Position numbers and translations under genes: made by a program. A stretch of DNA of 64,000 nt from Antarctobacter sediminis (GTDB lineage: Bacteria > Pseudomonadota > Alphaproteobacteria > Rhodobacterales > Rhodobacteraceae), in contig NZ_JAHUZG010000006.1 in assembly GCF_019218285.1 (NCBI RefSeq), positions 124,001 through 188,000 on the forward strand, given 5' to 3'. Below, in pieces: positions 35,713-44,678 of the stretch. The stretch's first letter is position 1. Each line of letters opens with the position of its first letter. The notes beneath the pieces are model-generated. The model searched no databases. It was given only the letters and a program-made list of their open reading frames with translations, and was not told the origin of the DNA.

Positions 35713-36638
35713 AGGCTGCTCCGCACCTTGGGGTCGATCCAGGCATACAGCAGGTCGAGCATGAGATTCAGGGTGAAGGTCAGAAGGCTGTATAGGATGG
35801 CAAGACCCAGAAGCATGGCGTAATCGCGGCTATAGGCACCGTCGATGAAATCCTGCCCGATCCCCCCGGTGGAAAAGAACACGTCGATAAAGACCGATCC
35901 GGTGATCATGTAGACAAAGACCGGTCCCATATAGGTCAGCGTCGGCAAAAGGGCCGGTTTCAGCGCGTGACGCCAGATGATCGTGCGTTCCGGCAGACCC
36001 TTGGCACGGGCGGTCTGGATGAAGGGCGCATTCAGCACTTCAAGCATGGATCCGCGTGTCAGGCGGGCCACCCCGGCCATGTAGGAGGTTCCCAGCGCAA
36101 TGGCGGGCATAACGATGTATTGCCACTGGCCGCCGTTCCAGCCACCGCCGGGCAAAAGGCCCCAGGACAGGGTGAACAGCAGCACCAGGATCGGCGCGAG
36201 CACGAAATTCGGAAAGATCTGGGAAAAGATGGCGAGACCCGTCATCGTGTAATCCCAGATGCTGTTGTGGCGCAGCGCCGCCACGATGCCCAGCGGGATC
36301 CCCAGCACCAGCACAAAGACCGCCGACCAGAATCCATAGGTCAGCGTGACAGGGAAACCCTGCGCGATCACATCGTTTACCGTGCGGTCCTTCTGGGCGA
36401 AGCTGGGGCCGAAATCGAAGTGAAAGACGATGTTCTTGATGTAGGTCCAGAGCTGCACATACAGCGGCTGATCCATACCGTAGCGTTCAAGAACGTTCTG
36501 CATGACGGCGGGGGGCAACGGCTTTTCCGAGGTGAAAGGCCCGCCCGGGGCCAGCCGCATCAGGTAGAAGGAAAAGACGATCAGCACCAGCAACGTCGGA
36601 ACGATCGTCAGCAGGCGGCGCAGGGTATAGTTGAACAT
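35709..36638 (-). CDS. oppB: Oligopeptide ABC transporter permease OppB
   Basis: A 309-residue permease of the OppB type. It has an N-terminal helix (LLTIVPTLLVLIVFSFYLMRL) and the segment APGGPFTSEKPLPPAV, which marks OppB rather than DppB. The binding-protein-dependent permease core follows, with the EAA loop in QTARAKGLPERTIIWRHALK. Its length matches the E. coli protein. The gene is separated from oppA by 141 bases that contain the dispersed palindrome pair. Confidence 0.88.
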   Translation of the reverse strand: MFNYTLRRLLTIVPTLLVLIVFSFYLMRLAPGGPFTSEKPLPPAVMQNVLERYGMDQPLYVQLWTYIKNIVFHFDFGPSFAQKDRTVNDVIAQGFPVTLTYGFWSAVFVLVLGIPLGIVAALRHNSIWDYTMTGLAIFSQIFPNFVLAPILVLLFTLSWGLLPGGGWNGGQWQYIVMPAIALGTSYMAGVARLTRGSMLEVLNAPFIQTARAKGLPERTIIWRHALKPALLPTLTYMGPVFVYMITGSVFIDVFFSTGGIGQDFIDGAYSRDYAMLLGLAILYSLLTFTLNLMLDLLYAWIDPKVRSSL

Positions 36639-36688
36639 GATGGAACGGTTTCGTGCCTGAATGATCGGGGGGCACGGCGGTGGCCCCG

Positions 36689-36753
36689 TCCCGGGCCTGA
36701 CCCGGGACCTCGCGCCGGGGGGACCGGGCGGAGGCCCCGGATCAAGTCCGGGG
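36689..36753. repeat. Second copy of the palindrome pair (REP-like), between oppA and oppB
   Basis: TCCCGGG-CCTGA-CCCGGGA-type (36689-36707) and CCCCGGA-TCAAG-TCCGGGG (36735-36753) hairpins repeat the order and near-identical sequence seen at 26292-26352. It lies at the binding-protein/permease junction of the opp operon, where it could stabilise the oppA message. Confidence 0.8.
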
Positions 36754-36779
36754 CGGGGGCGCCAGATGCGCGGTTGAGC

Positions 36780-38396
36780 TTACTCGGCGACCTTGTAGAG
36801 GTCTTTCGAATACCAGGTCTGCTCGACGTTGTTGACCGGCCAGCCCTTGATAGACCCGTCCAGCATCATGTTGGTCGAGTAGTGGTAGATCGGGATCACC
36901 GGCATTTCTTCGGCAAGGATGGCCTCGACCTCGAAATACAGCGGGTTGGTATCCTGCGACGACTTCGCCTGCGCCATCAGTTCGTCGACGCGCGCGTTCG
37001 AGAACTTGCCGTCGTTATAGCCCGACTGCGATGTCAGCAGGTCGAGGAAGGTGGAGGCTTCGTTGTAGTCGCCGCACCATGCGCCGCGCGCCAGTTCAAA
37101 GTTCTGGTTGCCGCGCGTTTCGAGGAAGACCTTCCATTCCTGATTTTCCAGCGTCACCTCGACACCCAGCTTTTGCTTCCACATCTGGCTGGCGATGATG
37201 GCGATCTGCTGATGGCTTTCCGACGTATTGTAGAGATAGGTGAAAGACAGCTTGTCGCCATCCGGACCATAGCCTGCCTCGGCCAGCAGTTCGCGGGCTT
37301 TCTCGTCCCGCTCGGCCTGGGTCATGTTGGCGTAGTCCACCTCGGGGATCTCGAAACCGTCGGTCGCGCCGGGTGTGAAGGTATAGGCCGGGAACTGGCC
37401 CCCTTGCAGCACGCGTTCGACGATCAGGCTTCGATCCAGCGCGTAAGACAGCGCCTGACGCACACGCACGTCCTGGAAGGCGTCGGGGCCGTCCTTGAGA
37501 TTGAAGGTCATGTAATAATTGCACAGGCGCGGCAGGGCATAGGCCTCTTCCGGGAACTCGTCCTTCAGCGCCGGGTACTGGCCCGAGGGGATGTCGGTCT
37601 TGTCGACTTCGCCAGCGCGCCAGCGGGTCAGGCCCTGCGCCTCGTCGCCGATGACAAGGGTGACGACCTTGTCCAGCACGGTCTTGTCATTGTCCCAGTA
37701 CATTTCGTTGCGTTCACGCACCGAACGTTCCTTGGACACATGTTCGGTCAGGACATAGGCGCCGTTCGACACGAGGTTCCCCGGGCGGGTCCATTCCTTG
37801 CCGTGTTCCTCGATCGCCCATTTCGGTGCCGGGAAGGTGGTGGCGTGGCTGACCATCTTGGCGAAATAGGGCAGCGGCTGCGACAGTTGCACCACCAGCG
37901 TGTGATCGTCGGGGGCGGAAACGCCCAGATCGGTGATCGGCTTTTCACCCGCGATGATGGCGGCGCCGTTCTGGATCGACATCAGTTCCATGTACCACGC
38001 ATAGGGCGAGGCGGTGGCCGGATCGACCGCACGCTGCCATGCATAGACGAAATCGCCCGCGGTCACGGGCTTGCCGTCCGACCACTTGGCGTCCTGCCGC
38101 AGCGTGAAGGTATAGGTCATGTTGTCTTCGCTGACCGTGTGGCTCAGCGCGACGCCGGGAACGATCTCGCCATCGGCGTTCTGGTTGTACAGCCCTTCGA
38201 ACAGGTCGCGCACGACCTCGGAGCCGTTCACATCCTCGACAATCTGCGGGTCGAAGGAGGAGAATTCGTCAAGCACCCGGTAGGTGAAGGTCTGTTCAGG
38301 TGCAAGCGTGGTGCCTTCGGGCACATCCGCGGCAAAAGCCGCCGTCATCAACGTGGTCGACAACAGGATTGGAACAATCGTGGACCGATATTTCAT
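36780..38396 (-). CDS. oppA: Periplasmic oligopeptide-binding protein OppA
   Basis: A 538-residue solute-binding protein of family 5. A signal peptide (1-22, ending TAAFA) precedes the mature chain. The chain has the family signature VVRDLFEGLYNQNADGEIVPG (first part quoted loosely), SDGKPVTAGDFVYAWQRAVD and VRVRQALSYALDRS, and ends with IYHYSTNMMLDGSIKGW, all close to E. coli OppA. It binds peptides and delivers them to OppBC. AGGGGAG precedes the ATG at 38396. It is the first gene of the opp operon; a 175-base gap separates it from the GTPase operon upstream. Confidence 0.9.
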   Translation of the reverse strand: MKYRSTIVPILLSTTLMTAAFAADVPEGTTLAPEQTFTYRVLDEFSSFDPQIVEDVNGSEVVRDLFEGLYNQNADGEIVPGVALSHTVSEDNMTYTFTLRQDAKWSDGKPVTAGDFVYAWQRAVDPATASPYAWYMELMSIQNGAAIIAGEKPITDLGVSAPDDHTLVVQLSQPLPYFAKMVSHATTFPAPKWAIEEHGKEWTRPGNLVSNGAYVLTEHVSKERSVRERNEMYWDNDKTVLDKVVTLVIGDEAQGLTRWRAGEVDKTDIPSGQYPALKDEFPEEAYALPRLCNYYMTFNLKDGPDAFQDVRVRQALSYALDRSLIVERVLQGGQFPAYTFTPGATDGFEIPEVDYANMTQAERDEKARELLAEAGYGPDGDKLSFTYLYNTSESHQQIAIIASQMWKQKLGVEVTLENQEWKVFLETRGNQNFELARGAWCGDYNEASTFLDLLTSQSGYNDGKFSNARVDELMAQAKSSQDTNPLYFEVEAILAEEMPVIPIYHYSTNMMLDGSIKGWPVNNVEQTWYSKDLYKVAE

Positions 38397-38571
38397 GGTT
38401 CTCCCCTTGGTTGGATGCTTTTGACGCGGAGCGTGCCCGAGTTGTCGAGCCCTTGCAAAGGCTTTTCTCGGCGGGCGCAAGGCCGCCGTAGGGTCAACTT
38501 GGGGTCGCAGAGCAGAGAGATCGAGTGCCTTGCGCCGAGGTCTTGTCCGGGGGCGCGGTGCCGTCCGCTGT

Positions 38572-39354
38572 TCAGGGTCCGGAGGCGATCGGGACATGCG
38601 GCAGGCTGGCCCAGAAAGCGGCGACCTCTGCCATGGCTTCGGACTCGATCACCAGCGCGGCGGGGCCTTTGTCGGTTCGGGTCAAACCGATGGACAGCGT
38701 CTGATCGCCAGCCATGCGAAAGAAAAGGAAATCGTTTTTTGTCAGCGTGTTGTGGAGATATTTGGATGCGGTCAACATCGCCTCGACCCGCGTCGCCATT
38801 GCCTGAGACAAAGGGGTATCCGGGCGCATAGTCAAGATCCGCGGGCCGGGACGAATGACCGCCAATAGCACGTCCTGCGCGGCGTCGATCAGGTAGGACA
38901 GCGGGTCTGAAATCACCGCGTGAGGCAGGGCAAGACCCATTTGACGGCGCAGGGCGTCGGCGCTCAGGACGCCCTGCGCGGGGTCCGGTGCAACGGGTGG
39001 CAGGGCGGTTTCCACGGTCAGGTTCTGGTCGCCCGGAAAGGCGGCCAGCAGGGCTTTTGCGACGGGTTCAAGGTCATCGGCGTGCAACGCGCGACTCGTT
39101 GATCCGACAACCTCCGGCTGTGCAAAGGCGGGGCATTCCAGCAGCTGTGACAGGCCGCCGGAGTGCGCTTCGGCACGCAAAATCGGGCCGTCGGGACCGA
39201 TGATTGTCAGCAACCGGGGTGCCACGCAGGCGGCGATGGCGTCGAGGAGAATGCCAAGCGCCTCTTCCCCGGTTTCGGCCCGCAGATGGCGCGGACCGGC
39301 GCCGAAGGCAGCGGCCCGAGCGAGGATGGCGGTCAGCGCGGGATCACCGGTCAT
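38572..39354 (-). CDS. Unknown protein, last gene of the kinase/dynamin operon
   Basis: A 260-residue soluble protein I do not recognise. It shows two similar stretches, RLLTIIGPDGPILRAEAHSG (about residues 46-65) and LSIGLTRTDKGPAALVIES near the C-terminus. Both read like beta-strand pairs of a Roadblock/profilin-type fold, but this is only a pattern impression. The middle contains SKYLHNTLTKNDFLFFRMAG. Its start overlaps the stop of the Roadblock-like gene by four bases, which ties it to the operon. No catalytic motif is visible. Confidence 0.65.
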   Translation of the reverse strand: MTGDPALTAILARAAAFGAGPRHLRAETGEEALGILLDAIAACVAPRLLTIIGPDGPILRAEAHSGGLSQLLECPAFAQPEVVGSTSRALHADDLEPVAKALLAAFPGDQNLTVETALPPVAPDPAQGVLSADALRRQMGLALPHAVISDPLSYLIDAAQDVLLAVIRPGPRILTMRPDTPLSQAMATRVEAMLTASKYLHNTLTKNDFLFFRMAGDQTLSIGLTRTDKGPAALVIESEAMAEVAAFWASLPHVPIASGP

Positions 39355-39689
39355 GGCGTCCCCCGGGTCAGCAGTTCCTGCGCCGCGTCGAGAAGGCCGG
39401 GCAGATCGGCCCGAGGCCCGGCCACGAGGCAGATCACCTCTGCCGGGTCGGCGGAGGATTGCAGGAACAGGCGACTGCCCAGCGGACCGCTTTGAATAGC
39501 GCATCCTTCGACGGGCAGGTCGCCGCGGAACAGGGCAATGGCCATGTCGCAGAGGGTATCCAGCCGTTCCTGCCCTTGCGGTATCGCCGCATCCGATGCC
39601 AGAACCGTGCGCGCCGAAGTATCGGCGAGCATGACCAGTTCGCATTCGGCGAAACCGGCACGGAACCTTGCAAGATCATCACGGGTCAT
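39351..39689 (-). CDS. Roadblock/LC7-like small protein
   Basis: A 112-residue protein. A helix is followed by CELVMLADTSARTVLASDAA, a second helix (QERLDTLCDMAIALF), two strands (CAIQSGPLGSRLFLQSS; AEVICLVAGP) and a final helix. This order and length match Roadblock/LC7 domains, which in bacteria partner small GTPases (MglB with MglA). The two GTPase genes immediately upstream make that partnership plausible. Sequence similarity is weak, so the fold call should be treated as tentative. Confidence 0.5.
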   Translation of the reverse strand: MTRDDLARFRAGFAECELVMLADTSARTVLASDAAIPQGQERLDTLCDMAIALFRGDLPVEGCAIQSGPLGSRLFLQSSADPAEVICLVAGPRADLPGLLDAAQELLTRGTP

Positions 39690-39775
39690 CGGGCAGCCTT
39701 TGCTGTCCTGTCATGCCCTGTGAGCAGTTAATTCCGCCTTACTTTCGATCGCCGGGGCCTGTGAATGGCAAGACC

Positions 39776-40612
39776 TCAGGCCGGGCGGTGTTCAGGCCGC
39801 GCACGTGGGGATTTGCTGCGGGTGATGCGGCGCGGCACGATCCGGTTTGCCCTTGCGGGCTGGCTTTCAGAAATGGGCTGCGGGGCGGCAACCTGCGGGC
39901 CGGGCTTTGCGGGGGGCGGGCAGGCCTGTTCCAACCCTTCCAGCGCATTGCACAGGAACCGGACGAGGGCCGCCGCGCCCGTTGCCTCCAGCACATCCTC
40001 GTTGTCACGACCGGCCAGTGCCTGCGTCAGCGAAATCGGCAGCACCTCGCGGAACAGCCCGCCAGCCTCGGCCCGGACGCGCGCCAGAACGCGGGCACGG
40101 TCTCTTTCGGTCTGCATCTTGTCCATTCGGGTGATGAGAAGCAGGCTTTTGGTCCAAAGCACCGGTGGCACCTGTTCCCAAAGCGCGGCCTCGGATTGTC
40201 GCCAAGCCTGGTTCGCCGGGGTACACCAGATCGCAAGGTCCACCTTGGGCAGAAACGCCTGCCAGAAATCCGGTGCCATGTTGGGGTCAGAAGTGCCGGG
40301 CAGGTCGATCAGGTCGCAGGCATGCAGCACATCCGCCTCGCGCCAGGCCGAAATCATGCTTGTGTCCTCCGGGGTGACTCCCGACCAATCGTCCGAAGGC
40401 AGCGGGGTGGCCTGATCGTCGGTGCCAATCCGTTCAGCGCGGGGCGCGCCCAGCTGATACCAGACGGGGGGCAGTTGCGTGGCCGTCACCTGCACCGGGG
40501 AACTGTCCAAGCCCAGCAACAGGTTGGCAAGCGTGCTTTTGCCTGCGCTGAACTCTCCCATCAAGGCGACACGGGGCTTTTGCGGGTCAGCGGCGGTTCG
40601 GGGGTCGGTCAT
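39776..40612 (-). CDS. Dynamin-type small GTPase
   Basis: A 278-residue GTPase. P-loop GEFSAGKST (19-27), G3 DLPGT (103-107) and G4 TRMDK (161-165) are all present. GEFSAGKST is typical of the dynamin/IIGP-like group. A hydrophobic segment (KVDLAIWCTPANQAW) follows G3. The C-terminal 45 residues are Pro-rich then strongly basic (RRITRSKSPRARP), which could bind membrane or nucleic acid. It overlaps the large dynamin-like gene by four bases. The likely role is a partner GTPase to that protein. Confidence 0.78.
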   Translation of the reverse strand: MTDPRTAADPQKPRVALMGEFSAGKSTLANLLLGLDSSPVQVTATQLPPVWYQLGAPRAERIGTDDQATPLPSDDWSGVTPEDTSMISAWREADVLHACDLIDLPGTSDPNMAPDFWQAFLPKVDLAIWCTPANQAWRQSEAALWEQVPPVLWTKSLLLITRMDKMQTERDRARVLARVRAEAGGLFREVLPISLTQALAGRDNEDVLEATGAAALVRFLCNALEGLEQACPPPAKPGPQVAAPQPISESQPARANRIVPRRITRSKSPRARPEHRPA

Positions 40613-42618
40613 GAGGCGGGCCTTTGCAGTCGGGTCATCGAAAGGGGGGCATCCGGTCGGGGCGAGGCGGCGGCGGCTGGTTCACTGGCGGCAAGTCCGG
40701 ACAGGATTGCGCGCTGGTCCTCGATGAACCGGGCCAAACTGTCGCGCACGGCCTGCGCATAGGGCGCGGCGCATTGCTGTTGCAGGGTGTCCACCACAGG
40801 GCGTGTTTCTTCATGGATCAATCGGGCGAAATCCTCGGAAAAGGCCTCATAGCCGCGATGACGACGCCAGAACCGGGCCCACCAACTGCCGCGCAGGTCC
40901 AGCGCGATGGTCTGGCCAAGTCCGACGGGGGCCGGGGCTTCGGGCAGGGGGGGCGGTTGAATGCGCGGGCCGTCGCCCTCGGCGGCAAAGGCGGTCTGGT
41001 ACAGCGCGCTGATGTCCTGTGCGGCGCCGGTCAGAACCTCGTTGCCCGCCTTTGCCGTGCCCTGGGCAAATACCTTGTAGGCGCTGCGCAACAGCATCCG
41101 CAGGCCGGACGGATCGTAGGTCCAGACTTCGCCTTCGCCAAACTGTTCGAGATGGCGGACAAGCGACCCGGTCGCGCGCCCCAGAAAAGCGCGCCGCGCA
41201 TTGTCGGCGCGACCGGCAAAGCCTTCGGACAGCTTGTTCAGGCGCGCCTCCAGCGCGGCGCAGGCGCGGTCCTCGATCTGTTCCATCCGCTGCGCGATCT
41301 CTTGCGGCGACATCTCAAGGCGGCGCGGCTGGAAACCACTGTCCTCGCCCTGTGGCGCGGCAGCGGTCAACCCGGTCTGCAAATTGGCCAGCGCCACTTC
41401 CAGCGCCTGTTCCAACCGCTGACCGGCGCCATCTTCGATGCGTTCGGCAATTGCCGCCCCAAGCGCGGGAAGCCCGGAAAGATGCCAGATGATCTCTTGT
41501 GGCGGCAAGTGCGCCAATGTCCCGTCCACATGGGCCTCGGCCCAAGAGACAAGCGCCTGCGCGCTGTCCTCGCCCAGATCGTCAAGGCTGTGGGCCACGG
41601 CGTGATGCCCCCAATAGCCGGACCCGAAAAGGATCCGTGCCTCTTGCGGGCCGTCGAATTTCTTGAGCGTGGCAAGGATACTGGCGTGGATTTCCGGCAC
41701 CTCGTCCACCGGGTTTGCCAGTTCGTCGATGCGGTTCACGAAGATGATGACATCGCGCGCCTTGACGTTGGAAATCAGCCGGATCAGCCCAAGATCGACC
41801 GAGGACAGGGCCTGTTGCGCCGACAGGACCATGACGCAAAGCCGGCTGCCGCGCAGCGCGTTGATGGTGATCTGTTCGCGGATCATGAAGGTGTCGTTCA
41901 CGCCCGGCGTGTCGCGGATGCACAGGCCCAAGGGCAGGTCCGGCCCTTTGAACCACAGGTCGGCGGATTTGGTGATATCAGCAAAACGGCCCTGATCCGG
42001 GCTGCCGTCAGCCTCTTCCCAGAAATCGTCGCCCAGACAGACATAGCGTTGGATCAGCGTCTCGTCGAAGGTTTCGTAATCATGGGTTTGCCCCAGCAAC
42101 ATCTGGAACTTGCGCCCCAGCCGCGCCTTGGATTTCTCGCGCATCGTGTCCAGCTGCGCGCGAACCTTCTCCAATTCATCCTCGGCGCCGGCGCGCGCGG
42201 CGATCTCTCCGACGCGGCCGCCCTGACGGATCAGGTGGTCCCATTCCTCGTTGGTGAAAAATCGAAAGGCCGCGCGGCGGTCACCCGGTTTCATCTGCGG
42301 CTGCATGTGCAGAGAGGTCACGACCGAGGTCCACGGGTTCACATCGGCGGGCAGCAGATCTGGCCATCCGGTCAGAGCATTGACCAGCGTGGTCTTGCCC
42401 GCCTTGACCTGTCCGATAAAGGTCACCGAAGGGTCAAAGCCGCGGATCTGGCGGCGGTATTCCCGGGCCTGATGCGCGATGGAGCTTTGCTGGACTTGAC
42501 CGAGATCGGCGAAGGCCTTGTCCAGCTTGGACAACCGCCGCGCCAGCCCGCTCAGCCCGTCAAAGGCGCAGAGCGCCGGTGCGCCGGACGGCTCCGCCTG
42601 TTGTCTCTCTGCTGTCAT
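40609..42618 (-). CDS. Large dynamin-like GTPase
   Basis: A 669-residue protein. A helical lead (1-62) is followed by a GTPase domain with G1 GQVKAGKTT (69-77), a possible G2 Thr near 97, G3 DTPGV (236-240) and G4 NRID (295-298). A long helical stalk-like region follows (about 380-640) with EMSPQEIAQRMEQIEDRACAAL-type heptads. A short aromatic/basic patch (GSWWARFWRRHRGYEAF, about 575-592) could be the membrane-contact site. The layout is that of bacterial dynamin-like proteins, which remodel membranes or detect damage. It is the fifth gene of the operon. Confidence 0.82.
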   Translation of the reverse strand: MTAERQQAEPSGAPALCAFDGLSGLARRLSKLDKAFADLGQVQQSSIAHQAREYRRQIRGFDPSVTFIGQVKAGKTTLVNALTGWPDLLPADVNPWTSVVTSLHMQPQMKPGDRRAAFRFFTNEEWDHLIRQGGRVGEIAARAGAEDELEKVRAQLDTMREKSKARLGRKFQMLLGQTHDYETFDETLIQRYVCLGDDFWEEADGSPDQGRFADITKSADLWFKGPDLPLGLCIRDTPGVNDTFMIREQITINALRGSRLCVMVLSAQQALSSVDLGLIRLISNVKARDVIIFVNRIDELANPVDEVPEIHASILATLKKFDGPQEARILFGSGYWGHHAVAHSLDDLGEDSAQALVSWAEAHVDGTLAHLPPQEIIWHLSGLPALGAAIAERIEDGAGQRLEQALEVALANLQTGLTAAAPQGEDSGFQPRRLEMSPQEIAQRMEQIEDRACAALEARLNKLSEGFAGRADNARRAFLGRATGSLVRHLEQFGEGEVWTYDPSGLRMLLRSAYKVFAQGTAKAGNEVLTGAAQDISALYQTAFAAEGDGPRIQPPPLPEAPAPVGLGQTIALDLRGSWWARFWRRHRGYEAFSEDFARLIHEETRPVVDTLQQQCAAPYAQAVRDSLARFIEDQRAILSGLAASEPAAAASPRPDAPLSMTRLQRPAS

Positions 42619-42651
42619 CTGCCTTGCCTCACGTGGTTGGTCTCGCCTCTG

Positions 42652-43785
42652 TCAGGCGGCGAGTTCCTGTTGAATGTCGTTGCGGACCTGCACCAACAGA
42701 TGCGCGGCATCCGCAACCTGCTCTGGTCCGCCTTCGATCCGCAGGAGGAGGGCCAGATCATGCGCTTCGGTGATCTGGGTGGTCAGGTCGGGACAGCTGT
42801 CGTTCAGGTCGTCATTGTCGCTGACCCGCTCGGCGAGGGTGGCAAAAAGCTCTTCGAACTCGGCAAGCAGGTCTTCGGGCGCGGTTGCGCCGCGTTCCAT
42901 CAGGCCCGAGGCTGAATCGCGGACCGTCTGGAACAGGCGGGTCAGGTCGCCTCGGACGGCATCGGGCAGGCGCGCGGGCGAAGGTTGCGCCGTCGGTTGT
43001 GCCGCGGGCGCGATGGGCTGTGCCGCGGGCGGGGTGCTGCGCGGGCGCGGAGCATGGCCATAGCGGCGCAGGAACAGTTGCGCGGCATGGATATCCTCCA
43101 GCCGGGCGTCCTCGATCACGCGGTCGATATGGCGCGTCAGCGCCGGCATGGGGTCTTGCTCCCCGGTTGTACGCGACAGATCGAACACCCGGTCGAACCC
43201 CTCGGCCGGGGCTGCGCGGGTATCGCCGGTCAGGATCAGAAAGGCATGATTGCGCAGGCTGTCCGGCGCGGCCTGCCAGATGCGGTGCTCGTCATCGGAC
43301 CAACTGCGGCTGCACCACAGCGCAAGGTCGATCCGGGTAGCTGCCCATGCCAAGCCAGCCAGCATATCGCGGGCGCTGGGGTCCGAAGCGACCAGCAGCA
43401 GGCGACGACCGGTCAGCCGCTGGGCCGGAGAGGTCACTTGCAGGAAAACGGGCTGTTGCCGCAAGATGGCATGGTCCGGATAGCCGGGGGCCTCAAGCCG
43501 GCTGCCATCGGACAGCACCGCACGGGTCAAAGGATTGTTCCCGCCTGCCAGTTCCAGCGTCGGCAGATCCTGCGCCGCAAGCGGCGCCGGCACATCCCCA
43601 AGGGCCGAAAAAAGATCCCGTTTGCCGCTGCCGGGCAGGCCCAGCAGGCCAATGCGTACGGGGGCTTGCAGCTTGAGGATCAGCGCGCCGCAACCGGCAA
43701 CCGCCTTGGCCGAAAGCCCGCCGGCCTGTTGCAGGTCTTCCAGCGCGGCCAACGTATCCACCTGCGCCTCTGTGCGCGCGATCAT
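42652..43785 (-). CDS. Degenerate P-loop GTPase-like protein (pseudo-GTPase)
   Basis: A 377-residue protein. A P-loop-like GLPGSGKRD (49-57) is followed by a GTPase-like strand/helix pattern (RLLLVASDPSARDML; DLALWCSRSWSDDEH; HAFLILTGDT). The Ser/Thr that must follow the P-loop lysine is replaced by Arg, and no DxxG or N/TKxD motif is visible. Nucleotide hydrolysis is therefore unlikely. A Pro/Ala/Gln-rich linker (about 250-275) leads to a helical C-terminal domain. It is coupled by an ATGA overlap to the PP2C gene. It probably scaffolds or regulates the two active GTPases encoded next. Confidence 0.7.
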   Translation of the reverse strand: MIARTEAQVDTLAALEDLQQAGGLSAKAVAGCGALILKLQAPVRIGLLGLPGSGKRDLFSALGDVPAPLAAQDLPTLELAGGNNPLTRAVLSDGSRLEAPGYPDHAILRQQPVFLQVTSPAQRLTGRRLLLVASDPSARDMLAGLAWAATRIDLALWCSRSWSDDEHRIWQAAPDSLRNHAFLILTGDTRAAPAEGFDRVFDLSRTTGEQDPMPALTRHIDRVIEDARLEDIHAAQLFLRRYGHAPRPRSTPPAAQPIAPAAQPTAQPSPARLPDAVRGDLTRLFQTVRDSASGLMERGATAPEDLLAEFEELFATLAERVSDNDDLNDSCPDLTTQITEAHDLALLLRIEGGPEQVADAAHLLVQVRNDIQQELAA

Positions 43786-44678
43786 GGGCCCGCTCTCCGG
43801 TTGGCGGTGCGCAGACCGGGCAGGGGAAAGCTGCGCAACCGGTGCCGCAATGCGGCGATCACGGGCTGCACGGCGGGCAGGGCGCGGGCCTGCACCCTGC
43901 AGCGGGCCGGTGTCAGGCGGATCACCACCAGCGAGGTGTTGTCCTGTCGCGGGGCTTGCTTGTCCCGCACGGCAGCCAGCAACGCCCGCGTGACAGCGGT
44001 GCTGCCCTCGGGGGCGTGCCGGGCCAAAAGATCCGCGATCCGTTCATCAGGCAGGACATTCAGACCGTCACTTGCCAAAATCAACAAATCGTCCGGTTGC
44101 AATGGCAGCGCGGCGTCGGGACAGTCGATCCGGGGCACCGCCTGTCCTGTGACCGCCGAGGTCAGGCAATGGCGGTGGGGGTGGTCGCGCGCGGCCTCCA
44201 GTTCCATCGCGCCTTGGCTGACCAGCAGGTCAAGCTGTGCGGCCATGGAATGCAGGTCGTTCAAACGCTGCAAGATGCCGTCGCGGAAGAGGTACAGCGG
44301 GCTGTCCCCGACCGACAGCCAGCGTAGGCCGTCCTTTGCGATGCGCACCGCCAACAATGTGCCGCCGGTGTCACCGCTGATGCAACCGGCCTTGATATGC
44401 TGGTTCAGCCGCGCATTGGCGCTGTCGAGTGCGGCGCGAAACCCGGTGGAGGTGTCCTTGCCCTGCGGACGGGCGGCCGCGAGATAGAGTTCGGCGAACA
44501 TCTCGCTTACGAGGATGCGGCTGGCCAGATCGCCGTCGTCATGCCCGCCCATGCCGTCAGACAGGATCGCCAGACCGAGTTGATCGCCTTCGGGGAATTG
44601 CGTGACCAGCGCGTCCTCTTGCCGCTTGCGGTCTCCGATCAACTGGCCCGAGGCGACATCGCTGAGCAGGTCAGACAT
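43782..44678 (-). CDS. PP2C-family Ser/Thr protein phosphatase
   Basis: A 298-residue PPM phosphatase. Metal-site motifs are present: RQEDA (19-23), DGMGG (41-45), GDTGGTLLAV (102-111), SVGDSPLYL (122-130), ASDG (202-205) and QDN (245-247). A basic tail follows the catalytic domain (about 258-298). It should reverse phosphorylation by the kinase two genes upstream. I chose the ATG at 44678 (MSDLLSDVAS), which overlaps the end of the FHA gene by 8 bases, over a longer in-frame start inside that gene. Confidence 0.87.
   Translation of the reverse strand: MSDLLSDVASGQLIGDRKRQEDALVTQFPEGDQLGLAILSDGMGGHDDGDLASRILVSEMFAELYLAAARPQGKDTSTGFRAALDSANARLNQHIKAGCISGDTGGTLLAVRIAKDGLRWLSVGDSPLYLFRDGILQRLNDLHSMAAQLDLLVSQGAMELEAARDHPHRHCLTSAVTGQAVPRIDCPDAALPLQPDDLLILASDGLNVLPDERIADLLARHAPEGSTAVTRALLAAVRDKQAPRQDNTSLVVIRLTPARCRVQARALPAVQPVIAALRHRLRSFPLPGLRTANRRAGP

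Noticed and set aside
35967-38831. 954-codon open frame on the plus strand
   Set aside because: It lies opposite oppB and oppA, both clearly conserved, crosses the intergenic palindromes and has no domain pattern.
40624-42915. 763-codon open frame on the plus strand
   Set aside because: It is antisense to the large dynamin-like GTPase, whose GTPase motifs are intact on the minus strand.
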